Assembly: GCA_016715815.1 (NCBI GenBank)
Contig: JADJXN010000001.1
Location: 124,001 to 188,000, forward strand
Direction: 5' to 3'
DNA from: Oligoflexia bacterium
Lineage (GTDB): Bacteria > Bdellovibrionota > Bdellovibrionia > JABDDW01
Length of the DNA: 64,000 bases
Shown: positions 33,283 through 42,360 of the stretch, piece by piece
Layout of the letters: each line of letters begins with the position of its first letter
How positions within the stretch are numbered: the first letter of the stretch is position 1
Position numbers and translations under genes: made by a program
Notes under the pieces: model-generated
What the model was told of the DNA's origin: nothing
Databases searched by the model: none
Seen by the model: only the letters and a program-made list of their open reading frames with translations

Positions 33283-34386
33283 ATGTCCCACATTAACGAA
33301 GAAATAAAAATTGATTACTTAATTATTGGAGCAGGCGTTGTTGGTTGTGCTTTAGCATCAGCTTTAAGCAGAAAATTTAAAAATAAATCTATTCTTGTGG
33401 CAGAAGCAGGCCCTCGCATTGCAGAGGGTGTCACAAGTAGAAACAGTGGCGTGATTCACGCAGGCATTTATTATCCACCACAATCATTAAAGGCAAAAAG
33501 TTGTATTCGAGGAAAAAATTTACTTTATGAGTGGGCTTTAAAGAAAAATGTAAGCCATAAAAATATTGGAAAGTTAATTGTAGCTAAAAATGAAATTGAA
33601 TCAGAAATGCTAGATAAGCTTTTGTCAAATGCAATTGAATCAGGAGCCACCGGGCTTTTAAAAATTTCAAGTAATGAGTTAAAAAATAAAGAGCCTGATT
33701 TAAGTGGTGTTATTAATGCTGTGTTTTCTTCTCAAACAGGCATCATTGATCCTTATGAGCTTGCCAAAAGTTTTAAAGAAGATGCTGAGAGCCGTGATGT
33801 AATGTTTTTAACAAACACAAAAGTTTTTGAAATTAGTTTAAGTAATAATGGAATGCAAAAAGTTAGTACAACAAGAGGAAAAATTGAGTGTGAGATTGTT
33901 TTTAACTCTACGGGTTTGTATGCTGATGAAGTATCCGCATTAGCTGGAATTAATAAATACAAAATATATCCTGTTAAAGGTAATTATTTTAAATTAAGAA
34001 CTAAGCAAAAATATAATCATCTCATTTACCCTGTTAAAAACCCAAAAGATGCAGGCCTTGGAGTGCATTTAACAATTGATATGGCAGGAGAGTACCGTTT
34101 GGGCCCTGATGTGGAATATATCATTTCAAAAGAAGATTTTAGCGCACAAGAAGAAAAAAAAATAAAGTTTATTAATGCGGTCGAAAAACTGTTTGGTACT
34201 AAAGATTTTGAATTAAGTTATGACACATGCGGAATTAGACCCAAATTAAGAAGTCCAACAGATGATAAAGAAAAAGATTTTATAGTTTCAAAAGATCATC
34301 CTGGGATGATCAACTTTGTGGGAATTGAATCCCCTGGTTTGACATCAGCCATGGCACTTGCAGACACAGCGATAAAATTAATTTAA
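33283..34386 (+). CDS. FAD-dependent oxidoreductase, LhgO (L-2-hydroxyglutarate oxidase)-like
   Basis: A 367-residue DAO-family protein. IDYLIIGAGVVGCALASAL is the FAD-binding motif and RNSGVIHAGIYYPPQSLKA is characteristic of LhgO, which oxidises L-2-hydroxyglutarate. The segment CGIRPKLRSP near the end is also typical. It starts directly after the stop of the UDP-sugar dehydrogenase gene, so the two are co-transcribed. Dehydrogenases of the WbpB type can use 2-oxoglutarate as an electron sink, giving 2-hydroxyglutarate. A recycling role for this oxidase is therefore an attractive inference. It overlaps the convergent GT4 gene by nine bases. Confidence 0.85.
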   Translation: MSHINEEIKIDYLIIGAGVVGCALASALSRKFKNKSILVAEAGPRIAEGVTSRNSGVIHAGIYYPPQSLKAKSCIRGKNLLYEWALKKNVSHKNIGKLIVAKNEIESEMLDKLLSNAIESGATGLLKISSNELKNKEPDLSGVINAVFSSQTGIIDPYELAKSFKEDAESRDVMFLTNTKVFEISLSNNGMQKVSTTRGKIECEIVFNSTGLYADEVSALAGINKYKIYPVKGNYFKLRTKQKYNHLIYPVKNPKDAGLGVHLTIDMAGEYRLGPDVEYIISKEDFSAQEEKKIKFINAVEKLFGTKDFELSYDTCGIRPKLRSPTDDKEKDFIVSKDHPGMINFVGIESPGLTSAMALADTAIKLI

Positions 34387-35502
34387 GCTAAGTATGTTTT
34401 TTAAAGTGTTACTTAAAGTATTACCAAATCCTTTCATTTGAGATTCATTTTTAAATACAACTTTGCCAGAAAATTCAGATAATTTAACTCCAGCTCGGTT
34501 TAATTTATTAACGGCCTCTTCTGCTCCTCCGCCTTCGGGGTAAACAACAGGTGTTTTAAAAGGTTCAGACTCAGCAATAACTAAAGAAAAAGTTTCTTTA
34601 ACTCGTGATGGAATAATAAGGGCTTCAGCAAACTTATAAAGCCCTTGCAGTTGCAACCTGTCTGACTGTGTGAAGAAAACATTTTTGGGAGCTATTTTTC
34701 TAAGCTTGTCTTTTAAAGGGCCGGAGCCTGAAAGTATAAAAGCTTTATGGGGGAGCTGGTTTGCAAATTCAATCATTCTATCCGCACCCTTTTCATAAGA
34801 AAGTCTTCCTGCAAATAAATAATATTGATTATTAAAATTTTTAATAAAATTAACTATCTCGCTGCTCAGTGGGGCAAAGTCTTCTTTTTGAGCTCTCAAA
34901 GGGGGAACTATTGTAATGTGTGAGTTATTTAGTTTTTTAAATGTTTTTGCTTTATCTATAAAATGTGAAGCAAATTTTGAGACGGGTAAAAAATGAATAT
35001 TATCTAAGTATTTTAAAACGCGCTTTTTTCTATAAATAAATGCATAAAGCATAGATTTAAGAATATTTTTTTGGCAGTTTTTCTTAAAAGAACTCATAGA
35101 AGAATTTAATAGGCAGTCATAGCATTCGTTTTTCCCGTCGAAACTTAGGCCGTTGGCGCAAATGATTCTTGAGTTATGTACCCAGGAAAAAACCTTTGCC
35201 CCATGTGCACGGGATAGTTTTGGAATTTCTAAAGATAAAGTGGGAATAAAATTATTTAAAATGACACTTTCAAATTTATTATTTTTTAAAATATTTTTAA
35301 CTTTAAAATAACTTGGCCTTAGTTTTTCAAGCCCTAAAAACATAAATAATATTTCTATTAAATTAGTTAGTGGTCTAAAAGTGCATAACTCTATGTGGGT
35401 AGAGGGAAGCTCTTTTAGGGTGGGGATTAAAACTTCATCTAAAAATACATCTTCCCCACCACGATGTTTATAGTACCTGTGAATTACTAAAATTTTATTC
35501 AT
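34378..35502 (-). CDS. Glycosyltransferase family 4
   Basis: A 374-residue GT-B enzyme. It starts LVIHRYYKHRGGEDVFLD-like (KILVIHRYYKHRGGED), a form seen in many GT4 proteins. The donor domain has YLFAGRLSYEKGADRMIEF (about residues 228-246), FILSGSGPLKDKL, and the end EALIIPSRVKETFSLVIAESEPF with the E-x7-E-like pair. Seven cysteines lie near residues 112-140 (IICANGLSFDGKNECYDC), which may bind a metal. The upstream gene for an unknown secreted protein ends one base before its start, so both are probably on one transcript. Confidence 0.8.
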   Translation of the reverse strand: MNKILVIHRYYKHRGGEDVFLDEVLIPTLKELPSTHIELCTFRPLTNLIEILFMFLGLEKLRPSYFKVKNILKNNKFESVILNNFIPTLSLEIPKLSRAHGAKVFSWVHNSRIICANGLSFDGKNECYDCLLNSSMSSFKKNCQKNILKSMLYAFIYRKKRVLKYLDNIHFLPVSKFASHFIDKAKTFKKLNNSHITIVPPLRAQKEDFAPLSSEIVNFIKNFNNQYYLFAGRLSYEKGADRMIEFANQLPHKAFILSGSGPLKDKLRKIAPKNVFFTQSDRLQLQGLYKFAEALIIPSRVKETFSLVIAESEPFKTPVVYPEGGGAEEAVNKLNRAGVKLSEFSGKVVFKNESQMKGFGNTLSNTLKNILSLN

Positions 35503-35503
35503 T

Positions 35504-36286
35504 CTAGAATATTTCTAGAGGATCTACTTCCGGTAAGCTAGGATTTTCGTCATAAATTGATTTTGGGGGGTGCTTTTTGCTGCTCTCATCTGCCTGTGGG
35601 TATGTTGTGCGAGAAGAGGGGCGGGTTTGCTCATCTTCTTCGCTTAGCTTAATATTAGCGGCCTCTGGTGGGAGGGTATTGGCATCAAGTCTTGAGTTAA
35701 TATCAAGTCCAATGTGAACCTTTTTAAGTGTGGCTTTATCAAGTCTTATAAAATTTTGGCCAAATAAGAAAAGAAAGTGTGTTTTTGAGTACTGATGTTG
35801 TGGGGAGTAGATTAAAAAGTCGTTAAGCTTTCTTAAGGTAAAGCGTCTTGCTTCTTTCCAGCTTTCAACACCTTCTTCATTAAAAATTGTTGTTTTTAAA
35901 ACAGGCCAGTTTTTTTCAATATTTTTATACATCTCATACTTGGCTACCTTTTTAGCTAGGTCAATCTTTGAGTTTTTCATGAATTGATCATAAAAGCTAA
36001 GTTTAGGGTTATGCTTTGTAATAAGGCTTGTTCCAAAAAGATCATAAACCTCATTAATATAGCTTTGGTATACTTCAGCGTTAGATTCTTCAGATTTCTT
36101 TAACTCTAAAAATTTAGCTGGATCATAAAGGCGCATTTTTATAAGAGAGCTTTTTAGTGTAACTTCATAAGGAGCCAGCGGTAGTGCCATAGTTTTGCTG
36201 GATAGCGTATAGGCCTGCTGCTTTTGTAGGGCAAAAGCTTGAGTTGAATGGGCCACTAAAATAAGGGATATAAATAAATACTTCAT
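35504..36286 (-). CDS. Unrecognised secreted protein
   Basis: A 260-residue protein with a Sec signal peptide (KYLFISLILVAHSTQAFA, cleavage near residue 19). The mature part is charged and mostly helical, with no cysteines apparent, and ends in an acidic, Pro- and Ser-rich tail (SEEDEQTRPSSRTTYPQADE). I do not recognise the family. The GT4 gene starts one base after its stop codon, so it lies in the same transcription unit as a cytosolic transferase. A periplasmic role in glycan export or anchoring is possible, but nothing in the sequence shows it. Confidence 0.7.
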   Translation of the reverse strand: MKYLFISLILVAHSTQAFALQKQQAYTLSSKTMALPLAPYEVTLKSSLIKMRLYDPAKFLELKKSEESNAEVYQSYINEVYDLFGTSLITKHNPKLSFYDQFMKNSKIDLAKKVAKYEMYKNIEKNWPVLKTTIFNEEGVESWKEARRFTLRKLNDFLIYSPQHQYSKTHFLFLFGQNFIRLDKATLKKVHIGLDINSRLDANTLPPEAANIKLSEEDEQTRPSSRTTYPQADESSKKHPPKSIYDENPSLPEVDPLEIF

Positions 36287-36420
36287 TTCAATTAATGGTA
36301 TTTACAACACTTATACCGCCCCAGCGCAACTATAATGAGCGCCACAAGTGGGTATATAGTAAGGTGCCATTTCTGAGATGGCATTTGTAAATAAGTTAGA
36401 CGTTGTGGTAATAGGCTTAA

Positions 36421-37365
36421 ATGCAAAAAACCATTAAAAACTGGGGGTTATTTACCCATTTAATTAAAGAGTTTTTCTTAAAAAATGACTTTACAGAAAT
36501 ACTGACTCCTTATTTAGTGCAAAGCCCGGGTCTTGAACCCCATCTTGAACCCTTTGAAACTCGTTTTGACTTTGGTCAACTTACAAAAAACCTATACTTA
36601 CCAACAAGCCCAGAATTTCATTTAAAAAAGGCACTTTGTAGGGGCCATAAAAAGATATTTGAGCTTAAAACCTGTTTTAGAAATGGGGAAATAAGTCAGC
36701 ATCACCAGCCTGAATTTTTAATGCTTGAATGGTATAGGGCAGCTGCTTTACCTGAAGTGATCATTTCAGATATCAATAAATTATTATTATTTTTAAGTAA
36801 AAAATTTAAAAAACGGCAGCCCAAAATAAAAATTTATAAAATGGCTGAGCTTTGGAAAAAGCATTTAAATTTTAACCTTACACCTAGCACGACAAAAGAA
36901 GAATTATTAGAACTGGCAGAGGCATGCAAAATTGATTTTCAACAAAACGACGATTTTGATGATCTCTTCATGCGTTTGTGGATAGAAAAGATTGAGCCTA
37001 TGCAAAATGCTCAAGATAAGGCTTGGATTGTGAGATATTACCCGCCATCTCAGGCTGCTTTGGCAAAGCTCACAAAAGATGGGTGGGCAGATCGGTTTGA
37101 GTTTTATTTTAATGGACTTGAAATTGCTAATGCCTTTAATGAGCTAACAGATTATAAAGAACAAAGAGTAAGGTTTGTAAAAGATCAACAAAGGAAACAG
37201 ATCTTAGGTAAAAAAGTGATTCCAATAGATGAGGACTTTATGACTTATTTAGAAAAAGGAATGCCAAATTCTAGTGGTGTTGCTTTGGGGGTGGATAGAT
37301 TATTTATGGCGCTTTTTAATATTAAAGATATTAACAAGATGCGGTTGTTTCCTTTTAAGTTATGA
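36421..37365 (+). CDS. epmA: Elongation factor P--(R)-beta-lysine ligase (EpmA/GenX)
   Basis: A 314-residue truncated class II lysyl-tRNA synthetase with only the catalytic domain and no anticodon-binding domain, as in EpmA. LPTSPEFHLKKALC and FELKTCFRNGE (motif 2) and GVALGVDRLFMAL (motif 3) are clear. The enzyme adds beta-lysine to a conserved lysine of elongation factor P. Neither efp nor the lysine aminomutase gene epmB is seen in this window. It is the first gene of a plus-strand run with a methyltransferase and a polytopic membrane protein, so a housekeeping gene has become embedded in the polysaccharide locus. Confidence 0.85.
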   Translation: MQKTIKNWGLFTHLIKEFFLKNDFTEILTPYLVQSPGLEPHLEPFETRFDFGQLTKNLYLPTSPEFHLKKALCRGHKKIFELKTCFRNGEISQHHQPEFLMLEWYRAAALPEVIISDINKLLLFLSKKFKKRQPKIKIYKMAELWKKHLNFNLTPSTTKEELLELAEACKIDFQQNDDFDDLFMRLWIEKIEPMQNAQDKAWIVRYYPPSQAALAKLTKDGWADRFEFYFNGLEIANAFNELTDYKEQRVRFVKDQQRKQILGKKVIPIDEDFMTYLEKGMPNSSGVALGVDRLFMALFNIKDINKMRLFPFKL

Positions 37366-37382
37366 ACTATTTTTAAATAAAT

Positions 37383-38144
37383 ATGCTACCAATACATAAA
37401 GCTAAAACCTCAGTTTTTAATTACGAAGAAATTCCTTCAGGGTATTATTTTGATAAAATGCTAAATGGAGGTGCAGTACAAAAGTTTTGGCACTGGGAGA
37501 AGTTTTCCCATGTGGCCGCTAAAATCCCAGATGGATCAAGTGTTTTAGACTTGGGCTGTGGGCCCGGCTCATTTTTATATGTTTTATCAAAGCAGAAAAA
37601 AAATATTAATGCTACTGGGGCGGATTTAGCATCAACACAAATTGAATTTGCTAAAAAAACAGTCACAAGTTCTAACAGTAATACAATTAATTTTAAAAAT
37701 GTTGATTTTAATAAAGCCTACCTTCCTTTTGAAGATTCAAGTTTTGACTATATTACATGCATAGAAGTAATAGAACACATACATCCTCATTTGGCTCTTA
37801 AAACATTGTCTGAGGCAAAACGACTTTTAAAACCTAATGGCAAAATAATTGTTACAACACCTAATTATAGAAGTATGTGGCCAGTGATTGAATATGCTCT
37901 TGAAAAACTAAGCCCTGTTAAATACCACGAGCAACATATTAGTAAATTTACTCCAAACGCACTTGCAAAATTTTTAGAGGCGGCAGGTTTTAATTTACTT
38001 AACATCAATAGTTTATTTGTTCTGGCACCATTTTTAAGCCCGCTTTCAAAGAACATGGCAAAGAAAATACTCTCAATTGAAAATTCACTTAGATTTCTTC
38101 CTGGAAGCCTTTTAGTAGCGGAAGCTAAATGCCTAGATTTATGA
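37383..38144 (+). CDS. Class I SAM-dependent methyltransferase
   Basis: A 253-residue protein with VLDLGCGPGSF (about residues 54-64) as motif I, ATGADLAS as the acidic strand-2 end, and FDYITCIEVIEHI as motif IV. This layout resembles UbiG and other type 11 methyltransferases, but the locus suggests a sugar or lipid-linked substrate. It starts 18 bases after the epmA stop, and its stop overlaps the next start as ATGA. A hydrophobic stretch near residues 220-235 (FVLAPFLSPL) might lie at the membrane. Confidence 0.8.
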   Translation: MLPIHKAKTSVFNYEEIPSGYYFDKMLNGGAVQKFWHWEKFSHVAAKIPDGSSVLDLGCGPGSFLYVLSKQKKNINATGADLASTQIEFAKKTVTSSNSNTINFKNVDFNKAYLPFEDSSFDYITCIEVIEHIHPHLALKTLSEAKRLLKPNGKIIVTTPNYRSMWPVIEYALEKLSPVKYHEQHISKFTPNALAKFLEAAGFNLLNINSLFVLAPFLSPLSKNMAKKILSIENSLRFLPGSLLVAEAKCLDL

Positions 38145-39304
38145 AATTTAAAATTAATTTAAAATACCTCTTCTTATTAGTTGTCGGTATAATTTTATTT
38201 CAAATTTTAAGAATTAAACCTTTTTTTGGTTTAATGGATGATGCCGTTAACATGTTTCAAATATTACCTGGTATTAAGCTGCATGGTTTACTTTCATATA
38301 GTTTAGAGTACCTTAAAAATGATTTGGCTTGGGGTATGATAAGACCATTTTACCCATTGCAAGTGGCAATCTTGTATCAAGTAGGCCACTTATTTGGTCC
38401 AACCTCCTACTACTTATTTAATGCCATCATTGTATTTCTTGTTTTATTTTTTAGTGCCCATGTTTATTCAAAAATTTTAAATTTAAATCGTTATATTATT
38501 ATATTGGCAGCACTATGCTTTCCTTATACCTATGACTTATTTCAGCATCCAAGTCTCCAGGAAAAATTTGTTTTGTTCTTTGGAGCTTTGCTTTTATTTT
38601 ATTTAAATAAAATTTCAGAGGCTAAGGTAAAAGATTTTGCTTTGGTTACATTAATATGTATTTTGGGGTATTTGACAAAAGGCTCATTTGCCATTTATTT
38701 CCCAATGGCACTTCTGTTACTAATTATTAAAGAAAAATTTAAAATTAAACATAATGTTGTTTTTCTTTTTTATTTTGTTCTTTTGAACACAACTTGCATC
38801 TTTTTGATTAAAAAAATTGCAAGTCATGGGAGTTACACAAGCAGTTATTCATTTAATAAGTTTTTTGTAAATATGCAGCAGCCATATTTTGTGATGTTGT
38901 TTTTAGTTTTACTTTTTGGGTTTTTGCTTATCTTTAATAAAATCAGAAAGAATAAAGATTATCTTCAAACGCTCTCCCTTGTGGGGCTAGTTGGTTTTAT
39001 ATTTCTTTTTTTACCGTGGAGTTTAGCAGGTTATATTCTCTCTCTTTCAGGTCTTTTTGTGGGTTTAATAATTTGTCAAATTTTAACAATGTACAAATCA
39101 AAAGTACTCTTGGTGTTTGTATGCTTATTTTCTATCTTATTATCAATATTAAGAACTGAAGATATGTTTAGCCGTTTAGCTGATATTAAATCTATTTTAA
39201 ATAAAACAAATTATGAGAAAATATATATGCCTTGCCTAGAAGGGGCCAATTCATTACGGATTTACTTTGAGGGCTTTAAAAAATCAAACAACAAGGTTAT
39301 TTAA
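38141..39304 (+). CDS. Polytopic membrane protein, GT-C-like (3' end lost to frameshift)
   Basis: As read, 387 residues with about nine or ten hydrophobic segments. I prefer the ATG at 38141, which overlaps the previous stop as ATGA, to the ATG at 38129. The first periplasmic loop has FGLMDDAVNMFQ, a paired-Asp motif as in GT-C sugar transferases that use polyprenyl-phosphate sugars. The frame stops at 39302-39304, but the -1 frame continues for about 60 sensible codons to 39474, ending one base before the HU-type gene. A missing A in the A6 run at 39278-39283 would restore a protein of about 445 residues. Confidence 0.75.
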   Translation: MKFKINLKYLFLLVVGIILFQILRIKPFFGLMDDAVNMFQILPGIKLHGLLSYSLEYLKNDLAWGMIRPFYPLQVAILYQVGHLFGPTSYYLFNAIIVFLVLFFSAHVYSKILNLNRYIIILAALCFPYTYDLFQHPSLQEKFVLFFGALLLFYLNKISEAKVKDFALVTLICILGYLTKGSFAIYFPMALLLLIIKEKFKIKHNVVFLFYFVLLNTTCIFLIKKIASHGSYTSSYSFNKFFVNMQQPYFVMLFLVLLFGFLLIFNKIRKNKDYLQTLSLVGLVGFIFLFLPWSLAGYILSLSGLFVGLIICQILTMYKSKVLLVFVCLFSILLSILRTEDMFSRLADIKSILNKTNYEKIYMPCLEGANSLRIYFEGFKKSNNKVI

Positions 39305-39474
39305 AAGAAAAGCTAACCCAGGATCTGTATGTAGTTTATGATGCCAAAATGTGCCCTTTAGCGCATTTGTCAGATTTTTATTTAAAGTGTCAGCAAGAAA
39401 TTCTAAGTTCAGGTTTAAAGAAAAAAGGCTTTAAATTAGTTCGTTTTAATTGTTTAGATTCAAATGGCTTATGA
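39284..39474 (+). pseudogene. C-terminal continuation of the 38141 gene in the -1 frame
   Basis: This stretch has no start of its own, but it reads as protein: LKEKLTQDLYVVYDAKMCPL, LSDFYLKCQQEILSSGLKKK and GFKLVRFNCLDSNGL to a TGA at 39472-39474. Charge pattern and codon choice match the gene before it. It fills the 171-base gap before the HU-type gene exactly. I read it as the end of the membrane protein, out of frame through a one-base loss in the A6 tract. Confidence 0.7.
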
Positions 39475-39475
39475 A

Positions 39476-39754
39476 TTACTTCTTATTGACATCATCTTTG
39501 AGCTCTTTACCCACTTTAAAAAAGGGCAACTTTTTTTGCTCAACATTGATCACTTCACCAGTTCGAGGGTTTCTTCCTTGATAGGCATCATACTGGCGGT
39601 TAACAAAGGAGCCAAAACCTCTGATTTCAATTCGATGATCTTTCATTAATGCATCCACCATAGAGTCAAAAATAGTGTTTACAACTATCTCCGCCTTAAC
39701 TCTTGTGATATTTGCTTTCTCAGCGATTTTGTTAATTAAATCAGCCTTTGTCAT
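39476..39754 (-). CDS. HU/IHF-family DNA-binding protein
   Basis: A 92-residue protein with the whole family fold: MTKADLINKIAEKANIT at the start, VNTIFDSMVDALMKDHRIEIRGFGSF in the middle, and the arm RNPRTGEVINV with the intercalating Pro in GRNPRTG. It bends DNA and helps compact the nucleoid or shape promoters and recombination sites. HU is more likely than IHF, as only one subunit gene is present. It is a single gene with a 59-base upstream spacer, between a membrane-protein gene and an O-antigen-ligase-like gene. Confidence 0.9.
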   Translation of the reverse strand: MTKADLINKIAEKANITRVKAEIVVNTIFDSMVDALMKDHRIEIRGFGSFVNRQYDAYQGRNPRTGEVINVEQKKLPFFKVGKELKDDVNKK

Positions 39755-39813
39755 ACTCTAATGATACGTTTTCACAAACCTGATTCAAGGATTTTTTAAG
39801 AAAAATTAGATAT

Positions 39814-41109
39814 TTATAAGCTTCTGTCGTCCGGCACAATGTGAGCGTAGTAGCGATGGCTCATATAACTCATAACAGCTAACCAGAAAAAGAATTGATG
39901 CTGCACCTCGCCATCGCCGAAGTTCCACTGAGTAAGACCTCCTACATGAAAAGCTATTTGAGCACCTAATATGGCAAGGGTAAACACTTTATGCCAAAAG
40001 TGGGTTTTAGGAATGGATGTGTAAAGACGTGCTGTCATAAGAATAAAAGCAAGGATAAGAAGCATGTAAAACGCAAAGCCTAAAATTCCTGTGGTTGCTA
40101 AAAGTTCTAAATAGTTTGAATGAGCATGGCCATAAAAATCACTGGTTATTCCCAGTTGCTCAAAATATTTTTGGGTTAAACCTTCATTTTGTTTGTAACC
40201 AACACCAAGCCAGGGGTTTTCATTAAACATGGTCATATTAGCTGACCAAAGGGCTCGTCTGGCACTATTATCTACGTTTGTAATGTCAATAATAGACATG
40301 GCTCGTGATTTAATATTTGGATTTACTTTAAAAGCTATTCCAATAGCAGCGGCAAAAACAAGTGTAACTATGATTAATTTTTTCTTACTTACAAATAACG
40401 TCATAACAGGAATAGCTACTGCAAGAGCTAGCCAAGAGCCTCTGGCATAAGTTGTAACAATTGAAAAAAGTAAAATTGCTGAGGATAGAAAATAAATACC
40501 CCTTTGCCACCACTTTGATTTAGCAGAGAGTAAAAATGCCGCAATAGGAAAGCACGCTATCATCATAAAGCTGTGCGAATAAGTGAGGTGGTGGCTAAAA
40601 AAGCCAATTGATTGGTACAGATTTTGACCACCAAAGGAATTAGCCATCATGTTAATGCCTTTTTCTCGCCACAAATCCATGCCAGTAAAATGCTGCCAAA
40701 TAGCATAAACCGCTACAATGAGAGCGAGCGTCCAAATAAGCCAAATAAGTTTATTTAAATTTTTAAACACCTGAAGTGAATATGTAAGAATAAATAAAAA
40801 TAAAATATTTCTTAAACTTCCAAATGAAGAAAACTGATCAGGCGCTTTTACAAATAAACCAACAGCTGCTACAATTAAAAAACCAATAATAGGAAACTCG
40901 GCTCCAATAGTGTGCCATTCAAGGGTTCTTTTGGGTGCAAGGTAGTCAAATAAAACATAAAGTAAAAAACAAACTGTAATCCCAAAAGCAGAGAGCTCCA
41001 TCCCAGCCATTGAAAATGTTAAAGATGCAGCATATAAAAATATAAAAAGAGTTAAAATACTTTTAAGAGCAGTTCTTATTTGGGGTGAGGTTTTTTTAAT
41101 AAAGCTCAT
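39814..41109 (-). CDS. O-antigen ligase-family membrane protein (second copy type)
   Basis: A 431-residue polytopic protein with about twelve hydrophobic segments. The Wzy_C-type loop carries RRALWSANMTMFNENPWLGVGYKQNE and then YGHAHSNYLELLATTGILG, with the H-S-N motif of WaaL-type ligases. The loop before it has GGQNLYQSIGFFSHHLTYSHS, rich in His. This family joins O-antigen to lipid A core, or polymerises it. It overlaps the GT4 gene before it by four bases. The other family member, at 10720-11940, differs in its HNS motif, so one may be polymerase and the other ligase. Confidence 0.85.
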   Translation of the reverse strand: MSFIKKTSPQIRTALKSILTLFIFLYAASLTFSMAGMELSAFGITVCFLLYVLFDYLAPKRTLEWHTIGAEFPIIGFLIVAAVGLFVKAPDQFSSFGSLRNILFLFILTYSLQVFKNLNKLIWLIWTLALIVAVYAIWQHFTGMDLWREKGINMMANSFGGQNLYQSIGFFSHHLTYSHSFMMIACFPIAAFLLSAKSKWWQRGIYFLSSAILLFSIVTTYARGSWLALAVAIPVMTLFVSKKKLIIVTLVFAAAIGIAFKVNPNIKSRAMSIIDITNVDNSARRALWSANMTMFNENPWLGVGYKQNEGLTQKYFEQLGITSDFYGHAHSNYLELLATTGILGFAFYMLLILAFILMTARLYTSIPKTHFWHKVFTLAILGAQIAFHVGGLTQWNFGDGEVQHQFFFWLAVMSYMSHRYYAHIVPDDRSL

Positions 41110-42332
41110 TTTTTATATCTTCCACTTTGAATAAGTATTTTTTTATATGTCAGTATAGTTTGTTCCACCATTTTTTGATTATCAAACATTTTTAATATTT
41201 TTTCTCGTGCTCGAACCCCAAGGGACCTAGAATCAATTTGTTCAGAAACAATTTGTAGTAAAATCCGACTCAAAGCGGCAATCTCTGTGGGCCTTAGCAA
41301 ATACCCATCAACTCCATTTGTAATGACTTGTCCGCTGGTTCCAATGTCACTGGCAATAACTATTTTTTCCGCGGCCATAGCATCTAGAACTGTTGGTTCA
41401 AAACCTGAGGACTTACTAAATAAATTCACAAAGGCATCACAGTTTTTAATCATTAAATCTATGTTTTCTACATTTGTTGGGTTTACAAACCAAACTTTTG
41501 AAGCCAAAGCAAGGTTTAGCATGTGTGCCTCAAGCTCTTGTTGATGTGGGCCTTGGCCAACAATAATGAGAGCGGAGTGAGGTTTTTTAATAGCTACACG
41601 CTCAAAGGCAGAGAGAAGATTTTTAGTTTCCTCTAAGTGAATAAAAGAAGTAATTGTGAGAATAATTTTATAATCTTCAGGTACACCTATATCTAAAAAT
41701 ACATTTTTGGAAGGTGATGTGTTTTGTTCAAATGTTTGCCCGTCAATACCAAATGGAATGACAAAGGTTCTGAAAGCGGGGTAACGGTAATACCTTTCTA
41801 AAATATTAAACTGCTCCAAACTTGCAACAAAAACACCGTCGGAGTTTTTTAAAAGTTTTCTGTCATCTCCAAAAAAACTTTTTAAAAACTTTGTTAGAAT
41901 TGCAAAAGAAGTTTTTAAATAGCTAGTAACAGATTCCTCTGCTAGCGCCCATAGGCCAAAAATTTGGTCAAGTTGAGTGCCTTTAACATCAGTTACAAAA
42001 TTAACACCTAATTGTTTTTTATTAAGCGCAATGGGTAGGCCACTATTATCAACGCTATGCACTATGTCGAATGGATTTTCTAGATGTAGCTGTTCAAATT
42101 GGTCAAGGGCTGAGTCTCTAAAACTTGTAAGCCTATAAATTTGTACTCGCTCTGGTGGTTTTGAAATACGGTCCACTGATTGATCTGGCGTGATAATGGC
42201 AACTTGGTGCCCCAATTGAGAGAGTTTTAAAGTTAATGGCCAAAGGTAGCCGCACTCAGCAGTTCTGTCAAAAATAGGAAATTTTTGACTAACAAAGCAG
42301 ATTCTGAGACTCTGTGGCAGTGGTTTTGACAT
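41106..42332 (-). CDS. Glycosyltransferase family 4
   Basis: A 408-residue GT-B enzyme. It starts LRICFVSQKFPIFDRTAECGYLW with the acceptor-side glycine loop. The donor domain has IILTITSFIHLEETKNLLSAF, ALIIVGQGPHQQEL and the acidic motif SSGFEPTVLDAMAAEKIVIASDIGTSGQV (E-x7-E pattern). No signal peptide. It is co-transcribed with the O-antigen-ligase-like gene, whose start overlaps its stop by four bases. Its start is 28 bases from the divergent aminotransferase start, leaving little room for two separate promoters. Confidence 0.85.
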   Translation of the reverse strand: MSKPLPQSLRICFVSQKFPIFDRTAECGYLWPLTLKLSQLGHQVAIITPDQSVDRISKPPERVQIYRLTSFRDSALDQFEQLHLENPFDIVHSVDNSGLPIALNKKQLGVNFVTDVKGTQLDQIFGLWALAEESVTSYLKTSFAILTKFLKSFFGDDRKLLKNSDGVFVASLEQFNILERYYRYPAFRTFVIPFGIDGQTFEQNTSPSKNVFLDIGVPEDYKIILTITSFIHLEETKNLLSAFERVAIKKPHSALIIVGQGPHQQELEAHMLNLALASKVWFVNPTNVENIDLMIKNCDAFVNLFSKSSGFEPTVLDAMAAEKIVIASDIGTSGQVITNGVDGYLLRPTEIAALSRILLQIVSEQIDSRSLGVRAREKILKMFDNQKMVEQTILTYKKILIQSGRYKK

Positions 42333-42360
42333 ATTTTAAAATTATAGGAGAAGAATTTTT

